Positions 1 through 10,223 are shown, numbered from the stretch's first letter. The stretch: DNA of 64,000 nucleotides from Plantactinospora sp. KBS50 (GCF_002285795.1 NZ_CP022961.1:930001-994000), one strand, 5' to 3'. Notes: a model not told the origin generated them from the sequence alone. A program made the numbers and translations.

Positions 1-21
1 GACGGGCGGCCCGAGCTGTGA
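1..21 (+). CDS. 3' end of an upstream gene (partial)
   Basis: The first seven codons read DGRPEL followed by TGA at 19-21. The stop overlaps the GTG start of thiE as GTGA, which is the usual sign of translational coupling inside an operon. The neighbour would be expected to be another thiamine gene (thiO, thiS or thiG in many actinomycetes), but nothing in six residues identifies it. Confidence 0.3.
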   Translation, partial: DGRPEL

Positions 22-662
22 CCGGATCACCCCGGGGCGCTGCCGTCGGCGCGCCGGCCGCCACCGGCCGCGGCCCGGTCCCGTCCGGCCTGCTGGTGCT
101 CACCGACCGCCGGCTGGCCCGGCGACCGCTGCCCGAGGTGGTCCAGGCCGCCGTGACCGGTGGCGCCCGGCACGTCGTACTGCGCGAGCGGGACCTGCCC
201 CGGGCGCAGCGGTACGCGCTGGCGCAGCGGCTGCGCCGGATCCTCGCGGCCGTGGACGGCACCCTGCTGGTGTCCGGACCCGACCCGCTGGACGGCGACG
301 CCGTGCACCTCGCGGCGGCCGGCCCGTACCCGCCGCCCCGGTTGGCCCTGGTGGGCCGCTCCTGCCACGACGCGGCCGAGCTGTCCCGCCTCTCCACGGA
401 GGACTACGCGACGCTGTCGCCGGTCTTCCCGACCCGGACCAAGCCCGGCTACGGCCCGCCGCTGGAAACCGCCGGCCTCGCCGAGCTGATCCGGCACAGC
501 CGGGTGCCCGTCGTCGCGCTGGGTGGCGTCGAAACCCCCGACCAGGTACGCGCCTGCGTCGCCGCCGGAGCGGCCGGCGTGGCGGTGCTGGGTGCGGTCA
601 TGCGCTCCACCGACCCGGCCACCACCGTCGCCACCCTGCTCGCCGCGGAGGAGGACGGATGA
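18..662 (+). CDS. thiE: thiamine-phosphate synthase ThiE
   Basis: ThiE joins HMP-pyrophosphate to thiazole phosphate to make thiamine monophosphate in the cytosol. The 214-residue product is a TIM-barrel of normal family length. Visible landmarks are LTDRR near residue 28, VVLRERDL at 53-60 (the position of the family QLRxK motif, with Arg in place of the Lys), [11 protein letters not shown] near 135 and the phosphate-binding ALGGV and GVAVLGAV turns near the C-terminus. About 20 Gly/Ala/Pro-rich residues precede the barrel. The GTG start overlaps the stop of the preceding frame (GTGA), and the stop overlaps the thiD start (ATGA), so the gene is coupled on both sides. TenI-like activity is the main alternative, but the thiDC neighbours favour ThiE. 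Confidence 0.9.
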   Translation: MTGSPRGAAVGAPAATGRGPVPSGLLVLTDRRLARRPLPEVVQAAVTGGARHVVLRERDLPRAQRYALAQRLRRILAAVDGTLLVSGPDPLDGDAVHLAAAGPYPPPRLALVGRSCHDAAELSRLSTEDYATLSPVFPTRTKPGYGPPLETAGLAELIRHSRVPVVALGGVETPDQVRACVAAGAAGVAVLGAVMRSTDPATTVATLLAAEEDG

Positions 663-1510
663 CGCCGACCACCGTCCTCACCGTCGCCGGCTCCGACTCG
701 GGCGCCGGCGCCGGAATCCAGGCCGATCTGAAGACCTTCGCCGCGCTGGGCGCGTACGGCACCTCGGTGGTCACGGCGGTGACCGCGCAGAACACCCGCG
801 AGGTGACCGCGGTGCACGCCGTACCGGCCGGGGTGGTGGCCGACCAGTTGGAGGCGGTGCTGTCCGACTTCCGGGTCCGGGCGGTGAAGACCGGCATGCT
901 CGGCGACGAGGAGATCGCCGAGGTGCTGGCGACCCGCGCCCGGGCCGGACGCCTGCCGAACCTGGTGGTCGACCCGGTGCTGGTCGCCACCACGGGCGCC
1001 CGGCTCGGTGCCGTCGAGACGGTGCGGCGGCTGCTGCCGTACGCCTTTGTGGTGACGCCGAACCGCGCGGAGGCCGAGGCGTTGGTGGGCGCTCCGGTGC
1101 GGACGCCCGAGCAGATGCTGGCCGCGGCCCGCGAGCTGGCGGCCGGCGGCCCGGCCGCGGTGGTGGTCACCGGCGGCGACCCGGCCGGTGCCGACCCGGC
1201 GAGCGACCGTCCGGCCGGCGGCGACCGTGCCGGCGGTGGCCGTGCCGGCGGTGCCGAGCCGGCCGTCGACGCGTTGTGGCACGCCGGCCGGGCCACGCTG
1301 CTGCGCGGTCCGCGGGTCGCCACCCGCAACACCCACGGCACGGGGTGCTCGTTCTCCGCCGCCCTCGCCACCCGGCTCGCGGCCGGGGACGACGTACCGG
1401 CGGCGGTGGGCTTCGCAAAGCAGTACGTCGCCCGCGCGATCGGTGGTGCCCGGTCGTGGGAGCTGGGCGGCGGTCATGGCCCGCTGGACCACTTCGGATG
1501 GTCCCGGTGA
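659..1510 (+). CDS. thiD: HMP/HMP-P kinase ThiD
   Basis: This ribokinase-fold enzyme phosphorylates hydroxymethylpyrimidine and its monophosphate to give HMP-pyrophosphate for ThiE. The 283-residue product begins with the substrate-binding motif [17 protein letters not shown] (residues 11-27) and carries the ATP/anion-hole motif [13 protein letters not shown] near residue 222. An odd point is a Gly/Ala/Asp-rich insert of about 30 residues (roughly 178-207) just before the catalytic C-terminal part, which usual ThiD proteins lack; it looks like low-complexity loop expansion. The ATG overlaps the thiE stop by four bases and thiC follows after 18 bp. Confidence 0.95.
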   Translation: MTPTTVLTVAGSDSGAGAGIQADLKTFAALGAYGTSVVTAVTAQNTREVTAVHAVPAGVVADQLEAVLSDFRVRAVKTGMLGDEEIAEVLATRARAGRLPNLVVDPVLVATTGARLGAVETVRRLLPYAFVVTPNRAEAEALVGAPVRTPEQMLAAARELAAGGPAAVVVTGGDPAGADPASDRPAGGDRAGGGRAGGAEPAVDALWHAGRATLLRGPRVATRNTHGTGCSFSAALATRLAAGDDVPAAVGFAKQYVARAIGGARSWELGGGHGPLDHFGWSR

Positions 1511-3112
<1,602 letters not shown>

Positions 3113-3173
3113 CCGGGACGGGTCACCGGTGACGGGTCCGGACGAGCCGTCGGGACCGGCACGATGATCGGCA

Positions 3174-3232
3174 CGACATCGGCGGTGGAGGGGCTGGCTG
3201 GGCGCTCGAACACCCCTCCATCGCCGATGTCG
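3174..3232. terminator. 20-bp hairpin between convergent thiC and membrane-protein gene
   Basis: Arms at 3174-3193 and 3213-3232 pair over all 20 positions with a single G-U wobble and a 19-nt loop. The hairpin sits 62 bp after thiC and 85 bp beyond the stop of the opposing gene, so it can serve as a bidirectional terminator. There is no U-tract, which is common for actinobacterial terminators. A separate 12-bp palindrome (GTCACCGGTGAC, 3122-3133) lies just after thiC. Confidence 0.75.
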
Positions 3233-3240
3233 CGTTGCCG

Positions 3241-3310
3241 CCCGCGGGTTCGCCGTCGTCTGCGGATTCCGGCGCTGCCCGCGGGTTCGCCGTCCCGCTG
3301 CCCGCGGGTA
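3241..3310. repeat. short direct repeats after the membrane-protein stop
   Basis: The 17-mer CCCGCGGGTTCGCCGTC occurs at 3241-3257 and again at 3278-3294, and its first nine bases recur at 3301-3309. The copies lie in the 3' flank of the minus-strand gene and continue the repetitive character of its coding tail. Confidence 0.6.
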
Positions 3311-3316
3311 CCGCGG

Positions 3317-6046
3317 CTATTCGCCGTCCGGCTGGCCGGGGGACCGCAGCGACCGGCGGGGGCCGGGATCCCGCGGTGGCGGTTCGGCCTTGTCCCGGGC
3401 CAGCCCGGCCACCCAGTCCACGTAGTCCTCGTCCCGGGCGCGGGCCTTGCCGCGGCCCCGGCCGCGAGCCCGCTCGGGCGCGGGTGCGGGCTCGTCGTCG
3501 TCCTCGTCCGCCGCGGCGGGCTCGGCCTGGTCGCCGCCGGTTGCCGCGGTTGCCGCGGGTGCCGATGCGTCGCCGTCCGGGTCGGCCTCCGCCGCCCGCT
3601 TGCGGCGGAACAACCCGCGCCGCGGCGCGTCGGCCGGTTCCGGCTTCTGATCGGTACGGTCGTCCGCGGCCTGTCCGGACATCGCGGTCTCGTCGCCGGC
3701 CTCGGCCGGTACGGCGGTGGTCTCTGCCGGTACGGCGGTGGTCTCTGCCGCGTCGGCGGTCCCGGTCCGGCCGGTGGTCCCGGTCCGGCTGGCTTTCTCG
3801 GTCCGGCTGGCTTTCTCGGTCTGGCTGGCTTTCTCGGTCTGGCCGGCGTTTCTGGTCGGGTTGACCTTTTCAGGCCGGCTGGTCCCGGTCTGGCCGGCGT
3901 TCTCGGTCCCGGTGGGGGCACCCGTCGCGGCCGGGACGGGATGGGACGCGCCCCCCGTCGCCCGGGTGTTCCGGGATCCGGCCGCCTCGGCGGCCTTCGC
4001 CGGCTCCGCCGGGCGGGCGGTTCCGGCGGGGTCCGCGGACCCGCTGGTGCCGGTCGCCTCCGGGCGGGTGCCGGTGCCGGTCGGCTCCGTGGACCTGTTG
4101 GCGTCGGTCTGCTTGGCGTCGGTCTGCTTGGCGTCGGTCGGCTCCGCCGGGGCGTCGGGGACGGCGTCGCCGGCGGTCTCGTCGCGTGTCCTGCGGGGCC
4201 GCCACCAGGCCGGCTTCATCCGGAGCCGGCCGGTGCCGCGTGCGGGGTCCTCCGTCTGCTGGTCGGCCGCGGGCTGCTCAGCGGCTGCGGATCCGGCCCC
4301 GGACCGTGCCGTCCCGGGCCGTGCATCGTCCGTGGATCCGGCCGCGGTCCGCGCTCCGTCCGCAGGTCCGGTCCCGGGCCGCTCGGCCGCCGGTGCTGCG
4401 GGGGTGTCCGTACCCCCGGTCGGAGCGTCCGGGGTCGACCGTCCGGGCGCCGCCGGGCCGGCCGGCGACGACGCCTTGGCCGCTGCTGCCGCCGCTGTCG
4501 CGGTGGCGGTGGCGGTGGCCGCGGTGGTCGATTCGGCGGCCGGCTGCGGCGTGCCCTTGCGCGCGGTTGCCGGTTGCCGCGCCGCCTTGCCGGCCTCCGG
4601 CTGCCGTGCCGCCTTGCCGGCGGCCGGCGTCGGAGTGGTCTCCGCCTCGGTGGTCGGTTCCGCCTTCGGCGCCTTCGCGGCCTTCGGGGCCTTCGGTGGT
4701 GGCTCCGTCCTGGCCGTCGGTTCTGTGCCGGGCGTGGAGCCGGGTGCGGTCGCGGCGAAGGCGTCCCAACCGTCCGCGGTAGGCGAGCCGGACGACGTCC
4801 GGTCCTCGGTGAACGGCGCGCCCGTCGGCCAGAAGTCCTCGGTCCGAAGCGGGTGCCCGCCCACCGCGTCCCAACTGGTGGTGGCCTTCGACTTCGGCGC
4901 GGAGGTGTCCGTACCCCCGGTGTCCGCGCCGGCGGTGCGGGCCGGTCCCGCGGCGGCCGATCCCGCCGGAGCCGTGCGGTCGATCGGGCCGGCCCCGGCT
5001 TCGGTGCCGGCGTCGGGTTCGGCGAGCGCCGGCGTCTCCTCCGGCCCGGCGTGCCGGGGTACGTGCCAGCCGGCCCGGCGGGAGCGGGCGGCGGCCACCC
5101 GGTCGCCCGGGATGGGCCGCAGGATGTCGGTCGGCTCGATCGCCGCCGCGCCGGCCTCGTCCGGTGCCGTGCGGCGGATCGGCCGCGGCAGCGCCGGCCA
5201 GGACCGTACGGCGAACGGCGCCGCGCCGATCGCGCCGGCCAGGACCCCGAGCAGGGCACCCCACCAGGCGACCGTCCGGTAGGGGTCGCCGCTGCCGGCG
5301 ACCAGGTAGGCGACCGCGGGCAGGGCCGGGCCGGCGAGGCCGGCGGTGGCCACCAGCGGGGCCGGCTGGCTGCGACGGCGGGCGAGCAGAGCGGTGCCGG
5401 CACCGGCGAGCAGCGCGACCAGCGGCGGCAGCAGGAGCGCCAACCGCCGTGCCGTCCCCGCATCGAGCCAGGCCGGGTCCAGGGCACCGAGCCGGATCGC
5501 GGGGAACGGGTCCCCGGGGCCGAGCGAGGGCGCCACGGAGATCAGCGCCAGCAGCCAGAGCGCGGCGGTGACGGCGGCGAAGTCCACCGCGATCGTCCAC
5601 CAGCGCAACGCGGCGAGGGCGACGAGCGTACCGGCCGCGGCGCCCAGCCCGGCGGCGAGCCCGGCGGCCCGGACGGCGTCGATGCCGGGCACCTCGGCCA
5701 GGCGCGCGGGGAGCATGCACAGCGGCGCCACGACGGCCGCGCCGACGCCGGCGCACACCGCGGTGCCGATCTGGGCCACCGGGCCGAGGCCCTCGCCGGT
5801 ACGCCGCCGGTGCAGCCACCGCGCACCGAGCGCGCCCGTGACGGCGGCCACAGCCGCGAACCAGGTCACCCAGGCGAGCTGGGCCGGCCAGTAGGGGTGG
5901 ATGGCGCCGTCGAACCCGCGGGCGAGCCGCAGCAGGCCGAAGCCGTACGCGAGGCCCAGTTGGCCCGACCCGGCCAGCAGGCCGAGGCCCAGGGCCACCA
6001 ACGGCGGCCCGCCCCGGCCGGCTGCCGGGGTGCGAAAGCCAGTCAC
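3317..6046 (-). CDS. large multi-spanning membrane protein with long disordered tail
   Basis: I do not recognise a named family. The 909-residue product has about eight hydrophobic spans in its first 300 residues, followed by some 600 residues rich in Ala, Pro, Thr, Glu and Arg with internal mini-repeats (TDAKQ, QTEKAS and AETTAVP units). It ends in a more ordered segment, EDYVDWVAGLARDKAEP. The tail is presumably cytoplasmic and unstructured. I chose the GTG at 6046 because a TAACCT -10 box (6054-6059) ends 7 nt upstream with no ribosome site, as in leaderless genes; an ATG at 6124 in the same frame would add 26 residues of poor character. The long plus-strand frame across this region has no protein-like features. 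Confidence 0.75.
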   Translation of the reverse strand: MTGFRTPAAGRGGPPLVALGLGLLAGSGQLGLAYGFGLLRLARGFDGAIHPYWPAQLAWVTWFAAVAAVTGALGARWLHRRRTGEGLGPVAQIGTAVCAGVGAAVVAPLCMLPARLAEVPGIDAVRAAGLAAGLGAAAGTLVALAALRWWTIAVDFAAVTAALWLLALISVAPSLGPGDPFPAIRLGALDPAWLDAGTARRLALLLPPLVALLAGAGTALLARRRSQPAPLVATAGLAGPALPAVAYLVAGSGDPYRTVAWWGALLGVLAGAIGAAPFAVRSWPALPRPIRRTAPDEAGAAAIEPTDILRPIPGDRVAAARSRRAGWHVPRHAGPEETPALAEPDAGTEAGAGPIDRTAPAGSAAAGPARTAGADTGGTDTSAPKSKATTSWDAVGGHPLRTEDFWPTGAPFTEDRTSSGSPTADGWDAFAATAPGSTPGTEPTARTEPPPKAPKAAKAPKAEPTTEAETTPTPAAGKAARQPEAGKAARQPATARKGTPQPAAESTTAATATATATAAAAAAKASSPAGPAAPGRSTPDAPTGGTDTPAAPAAERPGTGPADGARTAAGSTDDARPGTARSGAGSAAAEQPAADQQTEDPARGTGRLRMKPAWWRPRRTRDETAGDAVPDAPAEPTDAKQTDAKQTDANRSTEPTGTGTRPEATGTSGSADPAGTARPAEPAKAAEAAGSRNTRATGGASHPVPAATGAPTGTENAGQTGTSRPEKVNPTRNAGQTEKASQTEKASRTEKASRTGTTGRTGTADAAETTAVPAETTAVPAEAGDETAMSGQAADDRTDQKPEPADAPRRGLFRRKRAAEADPDGDASAPAATAATGGDQAEPAAADEDDDEPAPAPERARGRGRGKARARDEDYVDWVAGLARDKAEPPPRDPGPRRSLRSPGQPDGE

Positions 6047-6059
6047 GTCCGGCAGGTTA
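6047..6059 (-). promoter_or_regulatory. leaderless -10 box for the 909-residue membrane protein
   Basis: TAACCT (6054-6059, minus strand) is followed by 7 nt and the GTG start. This spacing puts the transcription start on the start codon. No Shine-Dalgarno sequence is present. Confidence 0.5.
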
Positions 6060-6391
6060 CGGCTCCCCGAGGGGGACCGCCACCCTCCGTGCAAGCCGGC
6101 CGGGACATCGGTACGGCGCCGCAACCGGCCGCTCGATACGGTGGGGTCAGCCGTCCGGCCCGGGGGTCCGGCGCGGGATGGCAGCGTGCATCCGCGCCGG
6201 TACGCCGAGTCGCGGCCTTGGTACGGCGACCGGCCACTGTGGCATGATCAGGCGCCGTCACAGGCCACGATCAGGCGTAGCGTCGAACCCGGTACACCGG
6301 TACGGTCGCTACCCGGTGTGACCTGCCTCGGTGGCTCGCCACCCGTCCCCTCCGGCGGCGACCGCACCCCTCATCGAAGGAGACGAGCGAC

Positions 6392-6799
6392 ATGAACAGG
6401 CCACCTGCGATGCAGGACATGGGTTGGCTGCTGAGCAACTTCGCCGACAGCGTGGCGGGCATCGCGCACGTGGTGGCGGTGTCGGCGGACGGCCTGCTGC
6501 TCGCGCAGTCCCGGGACCTTCCCTCGGACCGGGCCGACCAGCTCGCGGCGATCACCTCGGGAGTGGTCAGCCTGACCGACGGTGCGGCCCGGATGTTCAG
6601 CGCCGGCGGGGTTCTCCAGACCGTTATCGAGATGGACAGCGGATACCTGTTCCTGATGTCGATCAGCGACGGCTCGTCCATGGCGGTCCTCGCGGCCCGC
6701 AGTTGCGACGTCGGCCAGGTCGGCTACGAGATGGCGCTCCTGGTGGAGCGGGTCGGTGCCGCCCTCTCGCCGCGCCCCCGGGAGAACAGCCACAGCTAG
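6392..6799 (+). CDS. orphan Roadblock/LC7-domain protein
   Basis: The 135-residue product is a single Roadblock/LC7 domain (DMGWLLSNF near residue 8, then VAVSADGLLLAQS). In actinomycetes such proteins are normally the B member of conservons, where they act with a histidine-kinase-like protein, a DUF742 protein and a small GTPase to regulate GTPase function. None of those partners is adjacent here: a membrane-protein gene lies upstream and a toxin-antitoxin pair downstream. It may serve a partner encoded elsewhere. The start is supported by GAAGGAGACGAG about 10 nt upstream of the ATG. Confidence 0.85.
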   Translation: MNRPPAMQDMGWLLSNFADSVAGIAHVVAVSADGLLLAQSRDLPSDRADQLAAITSGVVSLTDGAARMFSAGGVLQTVIEMDSGYLFLMSISDGSSMAVLAARSCDVGQVGYEMALLVERVGAALSPRPRENSHS

Positions 6800-6834
6800 C
6801 GTGTCCGTCCGCTCCGGCGCGCTGCGCCCCCGGT

Positions 6835-6899
6835 GTGTTGATCAGGGCGTCTGTGGCGGTGGAAAGCGCTTACCCGGGCGCGGAAGCCTTGATCAACAC
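6835..6899. repeat. inverted repeat GTGTTGATCA / TGATCAACAC
   Basis: Perfect 10-bp arms at 6835-6844 and 6890-6899 flank a 45-bp loop. The loop holds a near-palindrome GGAAAGCGCTTACC (6861-6874) resembling LacI-family operators. The element lies between the Roadblock gene and the toxin-antitoxin pair and could be a terminator or a dispersed intergenic repeat. Confidence 0.55.
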
Positions 6900-6917
6900 G
6901 ATGGGGTGGTCATCCGG

Positions 6918-6953
6918 ATGACCGCCGGTCATACCGGGGGTACGCTGAGCGGC
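6918..6953 (+). promoter_or_regulatory. mazE promoter with overlapping operator-like palindrome
   Basis: TACGCT (6941-6946) ends 7 nt before the mazE ATG, with no ribosome site, indicating a leaderless transcript. ATGACC (6918-6923) lies 17 bp upstream in the -35 position and is the left arm of the palindrome ATGACC-GCC-GGTCAT (6918-6932). Binding there by the antitoxin would block the promoter, the usual autoregulation of toxin-antitoxin operons; that part is inference. Confidence 0.5.
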
Positions 6954-7241
6954 ATGACCGCCAAGGTGACGCTCTCCTTCTCCGACGAGACGATCGAAGA
7001 GGCCCGGCACTACGCGCGGCAGGAGGGGATGTCCCTCTCCGCCTGGATCGACCTGGCCGCCCGGGAGAAGGCGCTGCGGGAGGTCTTCGCCGCGCACGCC
7101 GCCGCGGTCGGCCGGGCCGGGCTGGACCTGGAATCGGCCGCCATCGCCGACGAGCGTGAGGTGGAGATGGTCGACGCGGCGCTGTTCGGCCGGACGGGTG
7201 GCGACGAGCCGGGTGGGCGTGGGCATCGGCGTGCTGCGTAG
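6954..7241 (+). CDS. MazE-like ribbon-helix-helix antitoxin
   Basis: The 95-residue product opens with MTAKVTLSFSDETIEEAR, a beta strand and helix typical of ribbon-helix-helix antitoxins, and continues with an Ala/Glu-rich helical C-terminus suited to wrapping the toxin. It would neutralise the MazF-type RNase encoded immediately downstream and repress the operon as a DNA-bound dimer. The ATG at 6954 is favoured by the TACGCT box 7 nt upstream. The 3' end overlaps the toxin's preferred GTG start by 11 bases. Confidence 0.75.
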   Translation: MTAKVTLSFSDETIEEARHYARQEGMSLSAWIDLAAREKALREVFAAHAAAVGRAGLDLESAAIADEREVEMVDAALFGRTGGDEPGGRGHRRAA

Positions 7242-7524
7242 GGGCGAGATCTGGCGCATCGACGGCGCCCGCGAACGACTCGGCCTGGTGATCAGTTCGG
7301 ACGTGTACAACGGCACCGACGTGCCGATCGTGATCGTGGCCGAGGTGGTCGCCGAGGAGTTGCTGCGCGATTCGCCGCTCGCGGTCGCGATGGGCGAATA
7401 TGTGATCATGCCGGACCGGATCTCCGCACCGATGAAGAAGTGGTTCGGCGAGTGCGTGGACGTCGCGGACAGTGACACAATGGCCCGGGTTTCCCGGGCG
7501 CTCCGTACGTTGCAGAATCTGTGA
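7231..7524 (+). CDS. MazF/PemK-family endoribonuclease toxin
   Basis: The 97-residue product begins VLRRGEIWRIDG, the hallmark N-terminus of MazF/PemK toxins, and continues with the family core strands (LVISSDVYN, VPIVIVAEV) and EYVIMPDRISAP. Such toxins cut mRNA at short sequences when freed from antitoxin. I chose GTG 7231 to match the family start; GTG 7213 and 7219 are in frame and would add a few residues. Overlap with the antitoxin gene gives translational coupling. All parts of the fold appear present, so it is probably active. Confidence 0.85.
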   Translation: MLRRGEIWRIDGARERLGLVISSDVYNGTDVPIVIVAEVVAEELLRDSPLAVAMGEYVIMPDRISAPMKKWFGECVDVADSDTMARVSRALRTLQNL

Positions 7525-7546
7525 CCCACGCCCCGCCCACCCCGTT

Positions 7547-7576
7547 TTGACCCGGCGGTGCACCCGCGGGTATCGT
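7547..7576 (+). promoter_or_regulatory. rplM-rpsI promoter
   Basis: TTGACC (7547-7552) and TATCGT (7571-7576) are separated by 18 bp, a good match to the principal sigma factor. It leaves a leader of about 110 nt before rplM, long enough for ribosomal-protein feedback, though I see no defined motif. Confidence 0.6.
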
Positions 7577-7691
7577 TGCCTGCTGGTGTGCAAAAGCCAG
7601 AGCGTGCCCTTCCGGTACGCTTGGTCGCCTCGGCGTGCCTGGTGAGTTCTGGCGCGCGACCTCCAGACCGACGACGAGACAAGGTAGACCT

Positions 7692-8135
7692 GTGCGTACG
7701 TACAGCCCGAAGCCGGGTGAGATCGAGCGTCAGTGGCACGTGATCGACGCTTCCGATGTCGTGCTGGGCCGCCTGGCCACCCATGTTGCCACGCTGCTGC
7801 GCGGCAAGCACAAGCCGACCTTCGCGCCGCACGTGGACACCGGTGACTTCGTCGTCATCGTGAACGCCGGCAAGGTGGCCCTGACCGGCAACAAGCGGCA
7901 GCAGAAGATCGCCTATCGACACTCCGGCTACCCGGGAGGCCTCAAGCAGGTCGGGTACGAGGAGCTGCTGAGCAAGCGACCCGACCGCGCGATCGAGCTG
8001 GCCGTCAAGGGCATGCTCCCGCACAACAAGCTCGGCCGTCAGCTGATCAAGAAGCTGAAGGTCTACGCGGGCGCCGAGCACCCGCATGCCGCGCAGCAGC
8101 CGGTGCCGTTCGAGATCAAGCAGATCGCGCAGTGA
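7692..8135 (+). CDS. rplM: 50S ribosomal protein L13
   Basis: L13 is an early-assembling large-subunit protein that binds 23S rRNA. The 147-residue product has the usual length and the family signatures [19 protein letters not shown] at the N-terminus and [13 protein letters not shown] near residue 108. GTG 7692 is preceded by AAGGTAG at 4-5 nt spacing and matches the usual L13 start; a longer frame from 7635 runs through non-coding leader. It forms an operon with rpsI 20 bp downstream. Confidence 0.97.
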   Translation: MRTYSPKPGEIERQWHVIDASDVVLGRLATHVATLLRGKHKPTFAPHVDTGDFVVIVNAGKVALTGNKRQQKIAYRHSGYPGGLKQVGYEELLSKRPDRAIELAVKGMLPHNKLGRQLIKKLKVYAGAEHPHAAQQPVPFEIKQIAQ

Positions 8136-8155
8136 GCGCGGACGAAGGAACCAGC

Positions 8156-8635
8156 ATGAGCGATATCAGCGCGACCGCAGTCGCCGACCCCGGGGCCGAC
8201 GCCCCGGCGCCCGCCGTGACGGCCGCCCCGGTCGCCCGCCCGCGTGGTGACCGCCCGATCCAGACCGTCGGCCGCCGCAAGGAGGCCATCGTCCGGGTCC
8301 GCATCGTCCCGGGCAGTGGCAAGATCACCTGCAACGGCCGGGACCTTGAGGCGTACTTCCCGAGCAAGGTGCACCAGCAGTTGATCCGCGAGCCGCTGGT
8401 GACCGCGGAGAAGGCCGAGGCCTTCGACGTGATCGCCAACCTCCGCGGCGGCGGCATCACCGGCCAGGCCGGCGCGCTGCGGCTGGGCATCGCCCGGGCC
8501 CTGATCGCGAACGAGCCGGACGACCGGCCCGCGCTGAAGAAGGCCGGCTTCCTCACCCGGGACGCCCGGGCCAAGGAAAGCAAGAAGTACGGCCTCAAGA
8601 AGGCCCGCAAGGCCCCGCAGTACTCGAAGCGCTGA
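8156..8635 (+). CDS. rpsI: 30S ribosomal protein S9
   Basis: S9 sits in the small-subunit head, where its C-terminal tail reaches the P-site tRNA. The 159-residue product has a disordered Ala/Pro-rich N-terminal stretch of about 35 residues, common in actinobacteria, then [22 protein letters not shown] and the invariant basic end [12 protein letters not shown]. The ATG at 8156 has GAAGGAA 6 nt upstream; GTG 8132 is in frame but lacks a site. It is co-transcribed with rplM and closed by the hairpin at 8667. Confidence 0.97.
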   Translation: MSDISATAVADPGADAPAPAVTAAPVARPRGDRPIQTVGRRKEAIVRVRIVPGSGKITCNGRDLEAYFPSKVHQQLIREPLVTAEKAEAFDVIANLRGGGITGQAGALRLGIARALIANEPDDRPALKKAGFLTRDARAKESKKYGLKKARKAPQYSKR

Positions 8636-8666
8636 TCGCAGGTCAGCACTCGACTCTTTCGTACGA

Positions 8667-8720
8667 CGAAACGGCTGGGACCCCCTCCCCACGGTGGCGG
8701 TCCCGGCCGTTTCGCTTTCT
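8667..8720 (+). terminator. rplM-rpsI terminator
   Basis: Arms at 8667-8682 and 8699-8714 pair over 16 bp with one G-U wobble, around a 16-nt loop, and are followed by CTTTCT. It lies 31 bp after rpsI and 30 bp before glmM, so glmM probably depends on partial read-through or its own promoter. Confidence 0.85.
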
Positions 8721-8749
8721 CCCTCACGGTCACGGCGGAGGTTGCGCGC

Positions 8750-10105
8750 ATGGGGCGGTTGTTCGGCACTGACGGCGTACGGGGACGGGCGAACGCCGAC
8801 CTCACCCCCGAACTGGCCATGGCCGTCGCGGTGGCGACGGCACACACACTCGCCGAGACGGATCGGAGTCACCCGCCGCTGGCCGTGGTGGGCCGGGACA
8901 CCCGGGCCAGCGGCGAGATGCTGGAGGCCGCCGTGGTGGCCGGGCTGGCCAGCGCGGGCGCGAACGTGGTCCGGGTCGGGGTGCTGCCGACGCCGGCCGT
9001 GGCGTTCCTGGTGGGCGAGGCTAAGGCCGACTTCGGGGTGATGCTGTCCGCCTCGCACAACCCGATGCCGGACAACGGCATCAAGATCTTCGCGGCCGGT
9101 GGCCAGAAGCTCCCCGACGACATCGAGCTTCAGATCGAGGCGACCATCGAGGCCGACGGCGCCCCGGCCCGGGTACGCCCCACGGGTGCCGGGATCGGTC
9201 GGGTGCACGACCTGCTCGACGGCGCCGAACACTACATCCAGCACCTCGTCGGCTCGATCGGGCACTCGCTGACCGGCCTCAAGGTGGTGGTCGACTGCGC
9301 AAACGGCGCGGCCGCCGAGGTGGCGCCGGTGGCGTACCAGGAGGCCGGCGCCGAGGTGATCGCGCTCAACGCCGAACCCGACGGTCTCAACATCAACGAC
9401 GACTGTGGCTCGAACCACCTCGACGGGCTCCAGGCCGCCGTACTCGAACACGGCGCCCACCTCGGCATCGCCCACGACGGAGACGCCGACCGGTGCATGG
9501 CGGTGACCGCCGACGGGCAGCAGGTGGACGGCGATCAGATCATGGCGATCCTCGCCCTGGCCATGCGGGAGGCCGGCACCCTCACCGCGGACACCCTGGT
9601 CGCCACCGTGATGAGCAACCTCGGCCTGCGGCTGGCGATGTCCGCGGAGGGCATCCGGTTGGTCGAGACCCGGGTGGGCGACCGGTACGTCCTCGACGAA
9701 CTGCGTGCCTCGGGCTACGCGCTCGGCGGCGAGCAGAGCGGGCACATCGTGCTGCCCGCTTACGCGACGACCGGCGACGGCGTGCTCACCGGCCTGCACC
9801 TGATGGCCCGGATGGCCGCCACCGGCCGCTCCCTGGCCGAGCTGGCCTCGGTGATGACCAAGCTGCCCCAGGTCCTGATCAACGTGCCGGTCGCGGACCG
9901 TACCGTCGGCGCCGGCGCATCCAACGTGCTTGCCGCCGTGAGCCAGGTGGAGGCGGAACTGGGGGAGACGGGCCGCGTCCTGCTCCGGCCGTCCGGCACC
10001 GAGTTGCTGGTCCGGGTGATGGTGGAGGCGGCCACCCAGCAGGTTGCGGAGAACGCCGCCGAGCGGATCGCCGCCGAGGTGCGGTTGGCGAGCCCGGCGG
10101 GTTGA
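8750..10105 (+). CDS. glmM: phosphoglucosamine mutase GlmM
   Basis: GlmM converts glucosamine-6-phosphate to glucosamine-1-phosphate for UDP-GlcNAc and cell-wall synthesis, the step after GlmS (12795). The 451-residue product has the phosphoserine loop [11 protein letters not shown] with catalytic Ser at residue 102, the metal-binding AHDGDADRC near residue 243 and the C-terminal phosphate-binding [18 protein letters not shown] lies 7 nt before the ATG. The rplM-rpsI-glmM order is widely conserved in actinobacteria. The coding end abuts a repeat island. Confidence 0.97.
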   Translation: MGRLFGTDGVRGRANADLTPELAMAVAVATAHTLAETDRSHPPLAVVGRDTRASGEMLEAAVVAGLASAGANVVRVGVLPTPAVAFLVGEAKADFGVMLSASHNPMPDNGIKIFAAGGQKLPDDIELQIEATIEADGAPARVRPTGAGIGRVHDLLDGAEHYIQHLVGSIGHSLTGLKVVVDCANGAAAEVAPVAYQEAGAEVIALNAEPDGLNINDDCGSNHLDGLQAAVLEHGAHLGIAHDGDADRCMAVTADGQQVDGDQIMAILALAMREAGTLTADTLVATVMSNLGLRLAMSAEGIRLVETRVGDRYVLDELRASGYALGGEQSGHIVLPAYATTGDGVLTGLHLMARMAATGRSLAELASVMTKLPQVLINVPVADRTVGAGASNVLAAVSQVEAELGETGRVLLRPSGTELLVRVMVEAATQQVAENAAERIAAEVRLASPAG

Positions 10106-10107
10106 TC

Positions 10108-10199
10108 GCTCTGGTGCTCGGGTGCTCTGGTGCTCTGGTGCTCTGGTGCTCTGGTGCTCTGGTGCTCTGGTGCTCTGGTGCTCTGGTGCTCTGGTGCTC
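10108..10199. repeat. 8-bp tandem repeat array (GCTCTGGT)n
   Basis: About nine uninterrupted copies of GCTCTGGT run from 10124, preceded by one copy and one interrupted copy. The array starts 3 bp after the glmM stop. An 8-bp unit is not a multiple of three, so the array reads open in all frames and creates spurious long ORFs on both strands. It is a likely site of copy-number variation. Confidence 0.9.
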
Positions 10200-10223
10200 G
10201 GGGGTGCGGGGTGCCGGGTGCGG

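Noticed and set aside
3164-6247. A 1027-codon open frame on the plus strand opposite the membrane-protein gene
   Set aside because: It is rich in Arg/Gly/Pro with no domain or membrane pattern. The minus-strand frame gives clear transmembrane helices and a -10 box at its start, so the plus frame is a high-GC shadow.
6861-6874. LacI-family operator GGAAAGCGCTTACC
   Set aside because: The match has one mismatch and sits inside the loop of an inverted repeat; no LacI-family regulator is in the window. Kept only as a comment.
10106-10202. Open frames through the 8-bp repeat array (Ser-Thr-Arg-Ala-Pro-Glu-His-Gln type)
   Set aside because: An 8-bp unit without stop codons reads open in every frame; there is no start with a ribosome site and no conserved sequence.
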